The translations under genes were made by a program, and so were the position numbers. The notes beneath the pieces were generated by a model, which saw nothing but the letters and a program-made list of their open reading frames with translations, had not been told where the DNA came from and searched no databases. DNA of 64,000 nucleotides from Nocardioides flavescens (GTDB lineage Bacteria; Actinomycetota; Actinomycetes; Propionibacteriales; Nocardioidaceae), in assembly GCF_009823805.1 (NCBI RefSeq), contig NZ_WUEK01000003.1:186001-250000 (forward strand). The letters run 5' to 3'. Shown here one piece after another: positions 47,932 to 59,283 of the stretch; positions within the stretch are counted from its first letter, which is position 1; each line of letters opens with the position of its first letter.

Positions 47932-49259
47932 CGCGTCGGCGCCGCCTCGGCGCCGGTGCGCTCGCCGGGGCCGCCCTGACCGCAGCTCTCGGCACCGGGG
48001 CCGGCCTGGGCACCGCCGTGCCGGCGTACGCCGCGGAGGTGGAGGCCGACTGCAGCCAGCTGTCCGCCGACGTGTCCAGCACCGACACCTACGCCGCGAC
48101 CCGGCCGAGCGAGCCGCTCGAGGCGATGGGCGTGCCCGAGGCGACGGCCGAGCTCGAGGCCATGGGCCGGGTGCCGGGGCAGGGGGTCACCGTCGCCGTG
48201 CTCGACTCGGGCATCCCCGACGGTCTCGGCTTCACCGTGCAGCACAGCCCCGTGCCGGGCGTGAAGCAGCCGCCGACCTATTACCACGGCACCGCCGTGG
48301 CCGGGCTGATCGCCGGTCCCGCCCGACCGGAGGAGGCCGGCGGCGCCGTCGGCATCGCGCCGGGCGCGCAGCTGCTCGACGTCCAGGTCTACGACGACCC
48401 GGCCGCGCAGGCCGAGGACGCCGACGTCTCCGGCATCACCCTGCAGAACGTCCTCGACGGCCTCGACGTCGTCATCGCGCGGGCGCGCGAGCTCAACATC
48501 AAGGTCGCGACGATCGCCCTCGCGCTGCCGTTCGACGACCGCGGGATCCAGAAGCGGATCGCGCGGCTGTGGAAGCTCGGCGTCGTCGTGGTGGCCCCGA
48601 CCGGCAACCGCCCCAACGAGGACACCGACACCTCCTACCTCGTCGACGACTTCTCGGTGCACCGGCCGGGGGAGGACGCGAAGGATGTCGTCCACCCGGC
48701 CGACTTCAGGCGGGTGCTGGCGGTCAACGCCTCGATGACGGGCCTGCCGGACGGCACCGACCCCTACACCTACGTCCTCGAGAACTCCGCGACGATGATC
48801 GCCGCGCCCACCGCCGGGGCCGTCTCCTACGCCGCGGTCGGCGGCACCTGCACCCTGGAGGCGCCCGCGACGTCGTGGGCCACGGCCTCGGTGAGCGGCG
48901 CGCTCGCCCTGCTGCAGTCCTACTACGACGAGTCGCCCGGGCGGGCCGTCTCGCGGCTGCTCCACACCGCCAACGGGCGCACCGACGTCCCGAACACCCT
49001 CCTGGGGGCCGGCGAGGTCCAGGTCGACGAGGCCCTCAGCCGACCGCTCACCATGGACGAGCAGGGCACCGTGCTCGGCGACGACGGGGTCATCGAGCAG
49101 CAGCAGCAGGTCTCGGCGCCGGAGGACCCGCCGGACCTGCTCGCCTCGACCCGGGCCAACGCCGTGTGGTGGGGGCTGGTCGGCGGCGGCGCGCTGCTCC
49201 TGGCGCTGATCCTGCGCCCGGTGCTGGCCCGGCGACGGCGTACTGTCTCGGGCTTGTGA
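47928..49259 (+). CDS. mycP: Mycosin MycP, ESX-linked subtilisin-like serine protease
   Basis: 443 aa. Signal peptide (LAGAALTAALGTGAGLGTAV, cleavage near AYA), S8 protease domain with Asp93 (VAVLDSGIPD), His120 (YYHGTAVAGLIAG) and the catalytic Ser in ATSWATASVSGAL (about residue 316; usual GTSFA is ATSWA here), then a C-terminal helix (WWGLVGGGALLLALILRPVL) and Arg-rich tail. It is bound to the outer face of the membrane and stabilises the ESX complex. GTG start overlaps eccB. Confidence 0.93.
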   Translation: MTRRRRLGAGALAGAALTAALGTGAGLGTAVPAYAAEVEADCSQLSADVSSTDTYAATRPSEPLEAMGVPEATAELEAMGRVPGQGVTVAVLDSGIPDGLGFTVQHSPVPGVKQPPTYYHGTAVAGLIAGPARPEEAGGAVGIAPGAQLLDVQVYDDPAAQAEDADVSGITLQNVLDGLDVVIARARELNIKVATIALALPFDDRGIQKRIARLWKLGVVVVAPTGNRPNEDTDTSYLVDDFSVHRPGEDAKDVVHPADFRRVLAVNASMTGLPDGTDPYTYVLENSATMIAAPTAGAVSYAAVGGTCTLEAPATSWATASVSGALALLQSYYDESPGRAVSRLLHTANGRTDVPNTLLGAGEVQVDEALSRPLTMDEQGTVLGDDGVIEQQQQVSAPEDPPDLLASTRANAVWWGLVGGGALLLALILRPVLARRRRTVSGL

Positions 49260-49327
49260 CCCCAGCCCCCAGCCGCTCCAGTCGTCCCGTCCGCGCCCGC
49301 CGCGCCACCCGTCCCCGCCCGGCCGAC

Positions 49328-49759
49328 ATGGCCGCACCCGAGGGCGCCCGCGAGGTGTTCACCGACGGCGCGTGCTCGGGCAACCCCGGCCCGGGCGGCT
49401 GGGCGTGGGCGCTGTCGCAGGACGCCTTCGACTCCGGTCGCGAGGCCCCGTCGACCAACCAGCGCATGGAGGTCCGTGCCGCGCTCGAGGCGGTGCGCTC
49501 GCTCGACGGACCGCTGGTGGTCGTCTCCGACTCGACCTACGTCGTCAACTGCTTCCGCGACCGGTGGTACGCCGGCTGGCTGGCCCGCGGCTGGACCAAC
49601 TCCTCGCGTCAGCCCGTCGCCAACCGCGACCTGTGGGAGCCGCTGGTGACCCTGGTCGTCGAGCGTGGCGACGTGGCGTTCCGCTGGGTCAAGGGCCACT
49701 CGGGCCACACCATGAACGACTTCGTCGACCAGCTCGCCGTCGAGGCTGCCCGCGGCTGA
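49328..49759 (+). CDS. rnhA: Ribonuclease HI
   Basis: 143 aa from ATG 49328; a GTG at 49256 overlapping the mycP stop (GTGA) would add a 24-residue Arg/Pro tail. Degrades RNA in RNA-DNA hybrids. Active residues: Asp in FTDGACSGNPGPGGW, Glu in RMEVRAALEA, Asp in VVSDSTYVVN, and the final Asp in HTMNDFVDQLA. Short relative to E. coli RNase HI but complete. Confidence 0.92.
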   Translation: MAAPEGAREVFTDGACSGNPGPGGWAWALSQDAFDSGREAPSTNQRMEVRAALEAVRSLDGPLVVVSDSTYVVNCFRDRWYAGWLARGWTNSSRQPVANRDLWEPLVTLVVERGDVAFRWVKGHSGHTMNDFVDQLAVEAARG

Positions 49760-49760
49760 G

Positions 49761-49800
49761 GCGGGCCCTGCGTCCGGGACACGATGCGGGTCGGGCCCGC
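49761..49800. terminator. Possible terminator between rnhA and tRNA-Ser
   Basis: GCGGGCCC (49761-49768) and GGGCCCGC (49793-49800) can pair across a 24-nt loop. It lies between the convergent rnhA and tRNA genes. No T-run follows. Confidence 0.4.
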
Positions 49801-49819
49801 GGGCCCGTGAAGAGAGTGG

Positions 49820-49905
49820 CGGAGGATAGGGGATTCGAACCCCTGAGGGCTGTTAACCCAACCCGCTTTCCAAGCGAGCGCCATAGGCCACTAGGCGAAT
49901 CCTCC
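49820..49905 (-). tRNA. tRNA-Ser(GGA)
   Basis: On the minus strand, acceptor GGAGGAT pairs with ATCCTCC, discriminator G. The anticodon loop TTGGAAA gives GGA (codons UCC/UCU), and a long variable arm is present. Confidence 0.96.
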
Positions 49906-49989
49906 GCCGGAGAATGTACAAGCCCCGCGCGGGCGCCGACGAATCGGGACCGGCGTTGGAGCCCGTCCACCGCCTCACCTACACTCGGG

Positions 49990-50082
49990 GCAACCCCCCG
50001 TGTGGCGGCACCTCACCCAACTCCCCCAGGGCCGGAAGGCAGCAAGGGTCAGTGGGCTCTGCCGGGTACGCGGGGGGCCTCT
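49990..50082 (+). ncRNA. ffs: Signal recognition particle RNA (4.5S)
   Basis: Terminal pairing CCCCCCG (49994-50000) with CGGGGGG (50071-50077). The hairpin core holds the conserved SRP54-binding loop GGCCGGAAGGCAGCAAGGGT region (AGGGCCGGAAGGCAGCAAGG). It precedes dnaX, its usual neighbour in actinobacteria. Ends are estimated. Confidence 0.93.
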
Positions 50083-50160
50083 TCGTCTCCGGGGACGTGC
50101 GGGTGGGCCCGACGTCCACGCGCCTCCCGACTGTCGGAGCCGCCGACTAGGGTCGTGACC

Positions 50161-52392
50161 GTGGAGCCCCACCTCGCGCTGTACCGGCGCTACCGGCCCG
50201 AGACCTTCGCGGAGGTCATCGGTCAGGAGCACGTGACGGAGCCGCTGCGCGCCGCCCTCGCGGCCAACCGGGTCAACCACGCCTACCTCTTCAGCGGCCC
50301 GCGCGGGTGCGGCAAGACGACCAGTGCGCGCATCCTCGCCCGCGCGCTCAACTGCGAGCAGGCGCCGGTCTCCGACCCGTGCGGCGTCTGCGAGTCGTGC
50401 CGCGACCTGGCCCGCGGCGGGCCCGGCTCGATCGACGTCATCGAGATCGACGCGGCCTCTCACGGCGGCGTCGACGACGCCCGCGACCTGCGCGAGAAGG
50501 CGTTCTTCGCGCCGGTGCGCAGCCGCTACAAGGTCTACATCATCGACGAGGCCCACATGGTCTCGACGCAGGGCTTCAACGCGCTGCTCAAGCTGGTCGA
50601 GGAGCCCCCGGAGCACCTGCGCTTCATCTTCGCCACGACCGAGCCGGAGAAGGTCATCGCGACCATCCGCTCGCGCACCCACCACTACCCGTTCCGGCTG
50701 ATCCCGCCGCGGCTGATGTCGTCCTACCTCACCGAGCTCTGCGCGAAGGAGTCGGTCGAGGTCGAGCAGGCGGCCCTGCCCCTCGTCGTACGCGCGGGAG
50801 GCGGGTCGGCGCGCGACACCCTCTCGGTCCTCGACCAGCTGATCGGCGGCGCCGGCCCGGCGGGTGTGACCCACGAGCTGGCGGCGGGGCTGCTCGGCTA
50901 CACCCCCGACTCGCTGCTCGACGAGGTCGTCGACGCGTTCGCGGCCGCCGATGGTTCGGCGGTGTTCGGTGTGGTCGACAAGGTCATCGAGACCGGTCAG
51001 GACCCGCGCCGGTTCACCGAGGACCTGCTGCGGCGCCTGCGCGACCTGGTCATCGTCGCCGCGGTGCCCGGAGCCACGGGCTCGGGCCTCATCGACGTCT
51101 CCGAGGACCAGGGTGAGCGGCTGGTCGCCCAGGCGGCGCGCTTCGGTGCTGCCGACCTCAGCCGGGCCGCCGACATCCTCGCGACGGGGCTGACCGAGAT
51201 GCGGGGTGCGACGGCACCGCGGCTGCTGCTCGAGCTGCTCTGCGCCCGGGTGCTGCTGCCGGGAGCCGACCACTCCTCGGAAGGGCTGGCCGCCCGGCTC
51301 GACCGGCTCGAGCGACGCGTGTCGATCACCGGCACGCCCAGCGCCGCGGCGCCGCCCGCGGTCAACCCCGCGACGCCGGCACCGCCCGCCGAGGCGCCGC
51401 CCGCGACGCCGCCCCCGGCCCAGGACCGGCCCGCGCCGGCCCGCGAGCCCGAGCCGCCCGGTCCGGTCGCACCTGCCGACGCACCGCCGGCCCGCCCGCC
51501 GGCGATGACCCGACCGGCGGCGATGTCGCGCTCGTCGTACGAGGACGAGCCGGAGGCCGCGGCGGCACCCGCTCCACCGGCTGCACCGACGCCGCCGGCC
51601 CGCCCCGAGCCGGCCCCGGAGCCCGTGCCTGCGCAGGCTCCGGCCGCGTCGTCGGCTCCGGCCGCTGCCCCCGGCGGCAGCACGCTCTCGCTCGTCGACG
51701 TGCGACGGCTGTGGCCCGACGTCGTCGAGGCGACCAAGACCCGGCGCCGGATGGCGTGGATCCACCTCACGCAGAACTGCCAGGTCATCGGCCTCGACGG
51801 CCGGGTCCTCACCCTCGGGTTCGCCAACGCCGGCGCGCGGGAGAGCTTCGCCTCGAGCGGGTGCGCCGAGGTCGTGCACCAGGCGGCCATCGACGTCGTC
51901 GGGGCCGACTGGAAGATCGAGACGGTCGTCGACCCGGGGGCCCAGCCCTCCGGGGCGCCGACGGTCACCAAGGCGGCGACCGACCCTCAGCCGCCCGCAC
52001 CCGCCCCGCAGCCGCCGGAGCCGGAGCCGCGCGCACCCGCCGCACCAGCCGCCCCGCCCGCCCCGGAGCCGCCGGCGTGGGCCGACGAGTCGGCTCCCGA
52101 GCCGCCGCCCGAGCGCGAGCCCGCTCCCGCCCCGGCGCGTGAGCAGCGGGCCACGGAGCAGCCGGCGAAGGACCCGGGTGTCGCGGCGCGCGGCGCCGCC
52201 GCGGCCCGCGAGGCGATCAAGCAGGCCTCGGCGCAGGGCCCGGCCGTCGACGACCAGGGCCGCAGCGTCGCCTCGGCCGACGCCGACGCCAGCCGCGACG
52301 ACCTCGACGTCGAGCAGGACGACATCGGCACCGAGGACCTCCTCGCCCGGGAGCTCGGCGCCGCGGTCATCGAGGAGATCCCCCGATCGTGA
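50161..52392 (+). CDS. dnaX: DNA polymerase III subunit gamma/tau
   Basis: 743 aa clamp-loader ATPase. Walker A SGPRGCGKTTSARILA (about residue 45), a four-Cys zinc module (C-x8-C-x2-C-x2-C, residues about 63-77, CGVCESC), Walker B IIDEAHM and the SRC-like sensor region. From about residue 395 the sequence is Pro/Ala/Glu-rich with a folded part (SLVDVRRLWPDVVEATKTRR) that is the tau-type polymerase-binding domain. GTG 50161. Followed by ybaB and recR, the standard dnaX-ybaB-recR order. Confidence 0.95.
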   Translation: MEPHLALYRRYRPETFAEVIGQEHVTEPLRAALAANRVNHAYLFSGPRGCGKTTSARILARALNCEQAPVSDPCGVCESCRDLARGGPGSIDVIEIDAASHGGVDDARDLREKAFFAPVRSRYKVYIIDEAHMVSTQGFNALLKLVEEPPEHLRFIFATTEPEKVIATIRSRTHHYPFRLIPPRLMSSYLTELCAKESVEVEQAALPLVVRAGGGSARDTLSVLDQLIGGAGPAGVTHELAAGLLGYTPDSLLDEVVDAFAAADGSAVFGVVDKVIETGQDPRRFTEDLLRRLRDLVIVAAVPGATGSGLIDVSEDQGERLVAQAARFGAADLSRAADILATGLTEMRGATAPRLLLELLCARVLLPGADHSSEGLAARLDRLERRVSITGTPSAAAPPAVNPATPAPPAEAPPATPPPAQDRPAPAREPEPPGPVAPADAPPARPPAMTRPAAMSRSSYEDEPEAAAAPAPPAAPTPPARPEPAPEPVPAQAPAASSAPAAAPGGSTLSLVDVRRLWPDVVEATKTRRRMAWIHLTQNCQVIGLDGRVLTLGFANAGARESFASSGCAEVVHQAAIDVVGADWKIETVVDPGAQPSGAPTVTKAATDPQPPAPAPQPPEPEPRAPAAPAAPPAPEPPAWADESAPEPPPEREPAPAPAREQRATEQPAKDPGVAARGAAAAREAIKQASAQGPAVDDQGRSVASADADASRDDLDVEQDDIGTEDLLARELGAAVIEEIPRS

Positions 52393-52432
52393 CCGGCACC
52401 TCCGTTCGCACACCCCACAGGAAGGCACACGC

Positions 52433-52807
52433 GTGAGCCAGAACCCCTTCGAGGCCCTGGGTGGCGGTGGCTTCGACATGAACGCCCTGCTGCAGCAGGC
52501 CCAGCAGATGCAGCAGCAGCTCCAGGAGGCGCAGGAGCGCCTCCACGAGCAGGAGGTCGACGGCACCGTCGGCGCCGTGACCGTGCGCGTCAACGGCGTC
52601 GGCGAGCTGGTGCAGGTCACGATCGCGCCCGGCAGCTTCGACGGCTCCGACGCCGAGGACCTCTCCGACCTCGGCGACATGGTCGTCGCGGCCTACCGCG
52701 ACGCCAAGGCGAAGGCCGACGCGGCCGCCGCCGAGGCGCTCGGCCCGCTCGCCGGTGGTCTCGGCGACATCCCCGGCGCGCCTCAGCCGGGCCAGCTCGG
52801 CTTCTGA
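52433..52807 (+). CDS. ybaB: Nucleoid-associated protein, YbaB/EbfC family
   Basis: 124 aa, GTG 52433 with AGGAAGG upstream. Gln-rich helix (MNALLQQAQQMQQQLQEAQE) followed by a beta core (GTVGAVTVRVNGVGELVQVT), as in EbfC. Binds DNA as a dimer; conserved position between dnaX and recR. Confidence 0.93.
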   Translation: MSQNPFEALGGGGFDMNALLQQAQQMQQQLQEAQERLHEQEVDGTVGAVTVRVNGVGELVQVTIAPGSFDGSDAEDLSDLGDMVVAAYRDAKAKADAAAAEALGPLAGGLGDIPGAPQPGQLGF

Positions 52808-52813
52808 CCCCCG

Positions 52814-53410
52814 ATGTACGAGGGCGTGGTCCAGGACCTCATCGACGAGCTCGGGCGGCTGCCCGGGATCGGGCCCAAGAGCGCCCAGCGGATCGCCTTC
52901 CACCTCCTGCAGGCGGAGGAGACCGACGTACGCCGCCTGGCCGACGTGCTCGTGCAGGTCAAGGCGCGGGTGAAGTTCTGCTCGATCTGCTTCAACGTCT
53001 CCGAGGAGGAGACCTGCCGGATCTGTCGCGACCCGCGGCGCGACCCGACGGTGCTGTGCGTGGTCGAGGAGTACAAGGACGTCGTCGCGGTCGAGCGGAC
53101 CCGTGAGTTCAAGGGCCGCTACCACGTCCTGGGCGGGGCGATCAGCCCCATCGACGGCATCGGGCCCGACCAGCTGCGCATCCGCGAGCTGATGACCCGC
53201 CTCGGCGACGGCACCGTGACCGAGCTGATCCTCGCGACCGACCCCAACCTCGAGGGCGAGGCGACCGCGACCTACCTCACCCGGCTCCTCAAGGACTTCG
53301 ACCTCACCGTCACCCGGTTGGCCAGCGGCCTCCCGGTCGGCGGCGACCTCGAGTACGCCGACGAGGTCACCCTCGGCCGCGCCCTCGCCGGCCGCCGCAG
53401 CGCCCGCTGA
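52814..53410 (+). CDS. recR: Recombination mediator RecR
   Basis: 198 aa. Helix-hairpin-helix ([18 protein letters not shown]), a C4 zinc finger (CSIC ... CRIC, residues about 57-72), and a Toprim domain ([16 protein letters not shown]). Acts with RecF/RecO to load RecA at gaps. Six bases after ybaB; ATG 52814. Normal length. Confidence 0.95.
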   Translation: MYEGVVQDLIDELGRLPGIGPKSAQRIAFHLLQAEETDVRRLADVLVQVKARVKFCSICFNVSEEETCRICRDPRRDPTVLCVVEEYKDVVAVERTREFKGRYHVLGGAISPIDGIGPDQLRIRELMTRLGDGTVTELILATDPNLEGEATATYLTRLLKDFDLTVTRLASGLPVGGDLEYADEVTLGRALAGRRSAR

Positions 53411-53445
53411 CCGCTGCGGGGCCGGACCTCCCGCCCGTGAGATGA

Positions 53446-55872
<2,427 letters not shown>

Positions 55873-55884
55873 GAGCCCCGGGCC

Positions 55885-56628
55885 TCAGGCCCGGTCGCTG
55901 GAGTCGGCGTAGGTCGTGGTGACCCAGTGCGACACCAGGAACATCACCACTGACACCAGCGGGATGGCGATCGCCATCCACCACTCGAACAGCTGACCGG
56001 CGAGGAAGAGCAGCGTGACCACGCTGAGCAGCGCCACGGCCAGCACGGCCGTGCTGCCCGGCTCGGGCTCGCCCACAGCGCGCAGCAGCGCGCCTCCGGC
56101 GACCGCGGCGACGACGAGGATGGCGACGAGCAGGAAGAACCCGCCGCCCCCGCACGACGACGTGCCGCGCACGACCGAGCAGAGCCCCTGCGCGGCCAGG
56201 GTGGCGAGGACGACGAGCAGGCCGACGACCGCGCCGATGACCGCCACTACGCGGCGACCGGTGAGCCCGGGCACCTGAGGCAGCTGCAGCGAGCGGCTGC
56301 GCGGAGCCTTCTCCTCCGGCACGCGAGCCGGCTCCGCGCGCGGGACCGGCGGGCGGACGGGGGCCGGTGCGGCCACGACCGGCTGCGGCTGCGTCACCTC
56401 GACGGTCGGCTCGGGGACCGGCTCGGGCTCCGGCGTCCGCTCTGGCTCCGGCCGGGTCAGTGCGGTGGGCTCAGGACCGGGCTGAGGTTCGGGCTGGGGA
56501 TCCGGCTGTGGCGCGGCAGCCGGCTTGCGGCGGCGCTTGCGGCCGAAGAGCGACGGCGCCTCGAGCGACGGCCCGGAGTCCTGCCCGGGGTCGGGCTCGG
56601 TGTCGTGTGCGTCGTCCCTCCCGCTCAT
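55885..56628 (-). CDS. Membrane protein with Pro/Glu-rich N-terminus
   Basis: 247 aa. A long disordered acidic/proline segment (repeats like EPEPVPEPT, residues about 40-110) is followed by four hydrophobic helices beginning VVAVIGAVVGLLVVLATLAA. No family recognised. It converges on asd with a 12-bp gap. Confidence 0.65.
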   Translation of the reverse strand: MSGRDDAHDTEPDPGQDSGPSLEAPSLFGRKRRRKPAAAPQPDPQPEPQPGPEPTALTRPEPERTPEPEPVPEPTVEVTQPQPVVAAPAPVRPPVPRAEPARVPEEKAPRSRSLQLPQVPGLTGRRVVAVIGAVVGLLVVLATLAAQGLCSVVRGTSSCGGGGFFLLVAILVVAAVAGGALLRAVGEPEPGSTAVLAVALLSVVTLLFLAGQLFEWWMAIAIPLVSVVMFLVSHWVTTTYADSSDRA

Positions 56629-56804
56629 GGGCGCCAGTCTCGCAGAACGCCGCGAAGATGGAGTGGGGACCCGACAGCGCTATGTTCGCCCCGACGAAGG
56701 GGTGGTACATCGTGTCACCGACACGTGGTACCCCCGTGGGTAATTGAGTGATTTCGTCTTGTATCGTTCCGAAGCGTCAAGAAGTTCAGTCCTAGGGGGG
56801 CTTG

Positions 56805-57203
56805 ATGGACTTCAGGGTGACCTCGTGGTCATGCTCATTTTGTGGTCAGCAAGGCAGTGCCGAGACCCGTCTGGCGGGTGGCCTCGGCGCGATGATCTGC
56901 ACGGACTGCCTGTCCTACTACACCTCGGCCGTCGAGGCCGCGGAGGACGGCGAGCAGCTCGTCACGCCCGGCTGGGACCGGCTCACGGACGCGGAGATGC
57001 TGGGCACGCTGCCCAAGATCGCCGCCGACGCCGCCCAGGTCGACCGGTTCCTGCGTCAGTGGGTCTCGCTCATCCGTGAGCGGCGCATCTCCTACGCCGA
57101 GATCGGCAAGGCCCTCGGCGTCTCGCGCCAGGCCGCCTGGGAGCGCTTCAGCCGGGTCGTCGACGTCCAGGACGACGACGACGCCCGCAGCGGCACCGCC
57201 TGA
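56805..57203 (+). CDS. ClpX-type zinc finger / helix-turn-helix protein
   Basis: 132 aa, ATG 56805 with AGGGGGG upstream. The C4 zinc motif CSFCGQQ ... CTDCLSYY resembles the ClpX N-terminal finger; the C-terminus holds a helix-turn-helix (ISYAEIGKALGVSRQAAWER). No ClpX ATPase is present. Probably a small DNA-binding regulator; partner unknown. Ends in a terminator. Confidence 0.72.
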   Translation: MDFRVTSWSCSFCGQQGSAETRLAGGLGAMICTDCLSYYTSAVEAAEDGEQLVTPGWDRLTDAEMLGTLPKIAADAAQVDRFLRQWVSLIRERRISYAEIGKALGVSRQAAWERFSRVVDVQDDDDARSGTA

Positions 57204-57217
57204 CCCACCGATCCGAC

Positions 57218-57249
57218 AGCACCGGGCCACCGCGAGGTGGTCCGGTGCT
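57218..57249 (+). terminator. Terminator of the zinc-finger gene
   Basis: AGCACCGGGCCACC (57218-57231), loop GCGA, GGTGGTCCGGTGCT (57236-57249), 14-bp stem with one G-T pair, 14 bp after the stop. Confidence 0.75.
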
Positions 57250-57295
57250 TCGGCGTACCCGGACGACGGGCGCGGGCCCGGGTCGGGAACGACGA

Positions 57296-57329
57296 ACCCC
57301 CGGCCGCTCCGCGAGGAGCGACCGGGGGT
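57296..57329 (-). terminator. Terminator of tRNA-Pro
   Basis: ACCCCCGGCCGCTCC (57296-57310), loop GCGA, GGAGCGACCGGGGGT (57315-57329), one mismatch in 15. On the minus strand it lies just after the tRNA. Confidence 0.75.
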
Positions 57330-57344
57330 CGTGGTGGTGAGGAG

Positions 57345-57418
57345 TCGGGCTGACAGGATTTGAACCTGCGGCCTCCTCGTCCCGAACGAGGCGCGCTACC
57401 AAGCTGCGCCACAGCCCG
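57345..57418 (-). tRNA. tRNA-Pro(CGG)
   Basis: Minus strand. Acceptor CGGGCTG/CAGCCCG, discriminator A. Anticodon stem CCTCG/CGAGG with loop TTCGGGA, anticodon CGG (codon CCG). T-loop GTTCAAATCC. Confidence 0.96.
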
Positions 57419-57460
57419 ATGTGAGCCGGGGCTCACGAAGCCAGGAGCATACCGGAGCCC

Positions 57461-58408
57461 TCAGTGCCGCTCCCAATCGCCCGGCACCAGCGTCAAGAGG
57501 GTGGCCTCGGGGCGGCACGCGACGCGGATCCGGGCGTACGGCGAAGTGCCGAGACCGGCGCTGACGTGCAGCCACGACGAGGCCGGGTCACCGGGTCGGG
57601 AGTCGGCCGGGTGGCGGTGCAGGCCCCGGGCGCGGGCGGGGTCGAGGTCGCAGTTGGTGGTGAGCGCGCGGCCCCCGGGCAGGCACACCTGGCCGCCGTG
57701 GGTGTGGCCCGCGAGGACGGCGTCGTAGCCGTCGGCGGCGAACTGGTCGAGCACCCGGAGGTACGGCGCGTGCGCGACGCCCAGCCGCACGTCTGCGGCC
57801 GTCTCGGCCGGTCCTGCGACCTCGTCGAGGCGGTCGTAGGACAGGTGGGGGTCGTCGACGCCGGCGAAGGCCAGCGTGAGGTCGCCGACGCGGACGGTTG
57901 CGCGACGGTTGGTGAGGTCGACCCAGCCGGCGTCGGTGAACGTCGAGCGGAGCTCGCGCCACGGCAGCTGGGGGACGTCGGTGTGGCGCTTGCCGGTGTC
58001 GGGCAGCAGGTAGCGCACGGGGTTGCGCAGCGAGGGACGGAAGTAGTCGTTGGACCCGAAGACGAACACCCCGGGAGCGTCGAGCAGAGTGCCGAGCGCG
58101 TCGCGCACGACCGGCACGGCCTCGGCGTGCGCGAGGTTGTCGCCGGTGTCGACGACGAGGTCGGGCCGCAGCGTGGCGAGGCCCGCGAGCCACTCCTGCT
58201 TGCGCGTCTGGCCGGGCGTGAGGTGCAGGTCGCTCAGGTGCAGCACACGCAGCGGACGGGCGCCCGCGGGCAGCACCGGCACGCTCACGCGGCGCAGGGT
58301 GTACTGCCGGGCCTCCCACACGGCGTACGCCGTCAGCGCGGTCCCGAGGGCGGCTCCGGTGGCTGCGACGCCGCCCGTGAGGCGGGCGAGGGCGCGCACG
58401 GAACTCAT
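57461..58408 (-). CDS. Metallophosphoesterase, membrane-anchored
   Basis: 315 aa. One N-terminal helix (GVAATGAALGTALTAYAVWE) then a calcineurin-type domain: HLSDLHL, VDTGDNL, FGSNDYF, VAHAP and GHTHGGQ supply the two-metal site. The usual third block is G-N-H-D; here it reads G-S-N-D. ATG 58408. The gene belongs to a neighbourhood also seen in mycobacteria (Rv3683 next to ponA2/whiB4). Substrate unknown. Confidence 0.87.
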   Translation of the reverse strand: MSSVRALARLTGGVAATGAALGTALTAYAVWEARQYTLRRVSVPVLPAGARPLRVLHLSDLHLTPGQTRKQEWLAGLATLRPDLVVDTGDNLAHAEAVPVVRDALGTLLDAPGVFVFGSNDYFRPSLRNPVRYLLPDTGKRHTDVPQLPWRELRSTFTDAGWVDLTNRRATVRVGDLTLAFAGVDDPHLSYDRLDEVAGPAETAADVRLGVAHAPYLRVLDQFAADGYDAVLAGHTHGGQVCLPGGRALTTNCDLDPARARGLHRHPADSRPGDPASSWLHVSAGLGTSPYARIRVACRPEATLLTLVPGDWERH

Positions 58409-58434
58409 TCGACAAGGCTGCCACAATCGAGTCC

Positions 58435-58893
58435 ATGGCCACGCTCAAGGACCGTCTGCGCACCGACCTCACCACCGCGATGAAGGCGCGTGACGAGGTG
58501 CGCTCCTCCACACTGCGCATGGTGCTCACGGCGATCACCAACGCCGAGGTGGCCGGCAAGTCGGCCCGCGAGCTCAGCGACGACGAGGTGGTCGGCGTCC
58601 TGTCCAGCGAGGGCAAGAAGCGGCGCGAGGCGGCCACGGCGTTCGACGACGGCGGCCGTGCCGAGATGGCGGCCAAGGAGCGCGCCGAGGCGGCCGTGAT
58701 CGCCGACTACCTCCCCGAGCAGCTCACCACCGAGGAGATCGCCGAGCTCGTCCGCGCCGCCGTCGAGCAGACCGGCGCCGCCGGCGAGGGCATGCGCGCC
58801 ATGGGCAAGGTGATGGGCGTCGTCCAGCCCCAGGTCAAGGGCCGCGCCGACGGCGGTGCCGTCGCCGCCGAGGTACGCCGCCAGCTCGGCTGA
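58435..58893 (+). CDS. GatB/YqeY domain protein
   Basis: 152 aa, ATG 58435. The pattern LKDRLRTDLTTAMKARDEVR, LLSSEGKKRREAATAF-like region and EIAELVRAAVEQTGA match the YqeY family, which shares the GatB tRNA-binding tail domain. Role in aminoacylation fidelity is only suggested. Diverges from the metallophosphoesterase. Confidence 0.9.
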   Translation: MATLKDRLRTDLTTAMKARDEVRSSTLRMVLTAITNAEVAGKSARELSDDEVVGVLSSEGKKRREAATAFDDGGRAEMAAKERAEAAVIADYLPEQLTTEEIAELVRAAVEQTGAAGEGMRAMGKVMGVVQPQVKGRADGGAVAAEVRRQLG

Positions 58894-58899
58894 CAGGGC

Positions 58900-59283
58900 G
58901 TGTCCCGGGTCGTGCCCTGGCTCGCCCCGGTGGCGAGCGCGGTCCTGATGGTCATGGCCGGCGCAGCCGGCTACTCAGCCGAGTCAGGTTCACGAGCGGG
59001 CGCCGAGCCGGTCCTCGCGGCATTGCTCATCGGAGCGCCCTTCGCCGTGCTCACTCTCGTGGACTTCGCCTGCGCCATCGCCCTGAGTGTCCCGTGGTCG
59101 CGAGCGGTGCATCTCGGCGCGCTGACGCTGCAGACCCTGGCGTCGGCTGCTCTCCTCGCGGCCGTCGTCGCGCTCGACGGGACCCCCGGTCTTACTCACG
59201 AGACGGTGGTCGCCGTCCTGTTGCTGGGGCCCGCAGCCGTCACCTGGCTCTGGATCTCGTCTCACCGCCCCAGCGAGGTGTAG
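58900..59283 (+). CDS. Small membrane protein, unknown
   Basis: 127 aa, GTG 58900, 6 bp after yqeY. Four hydrophobic segments (e.g. LMVMAGAAGYSAES, VLTLVDFACAIALSV). No family recognised. Its 3' end overlaps the convergent 59262 gene by 22 bp. Confidence 0.6.
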   Translation: MSRVVPWLAPVASAVLMVMAGAAGYSAESGSRAGAEPVLAALLIGAPFAVLTLVDFACAIALSVPWSRAVHLGALTLQTLASAALLAAVVALDGTPGLTHETVVAVLLLGPAAVTWLWISSHRPSEV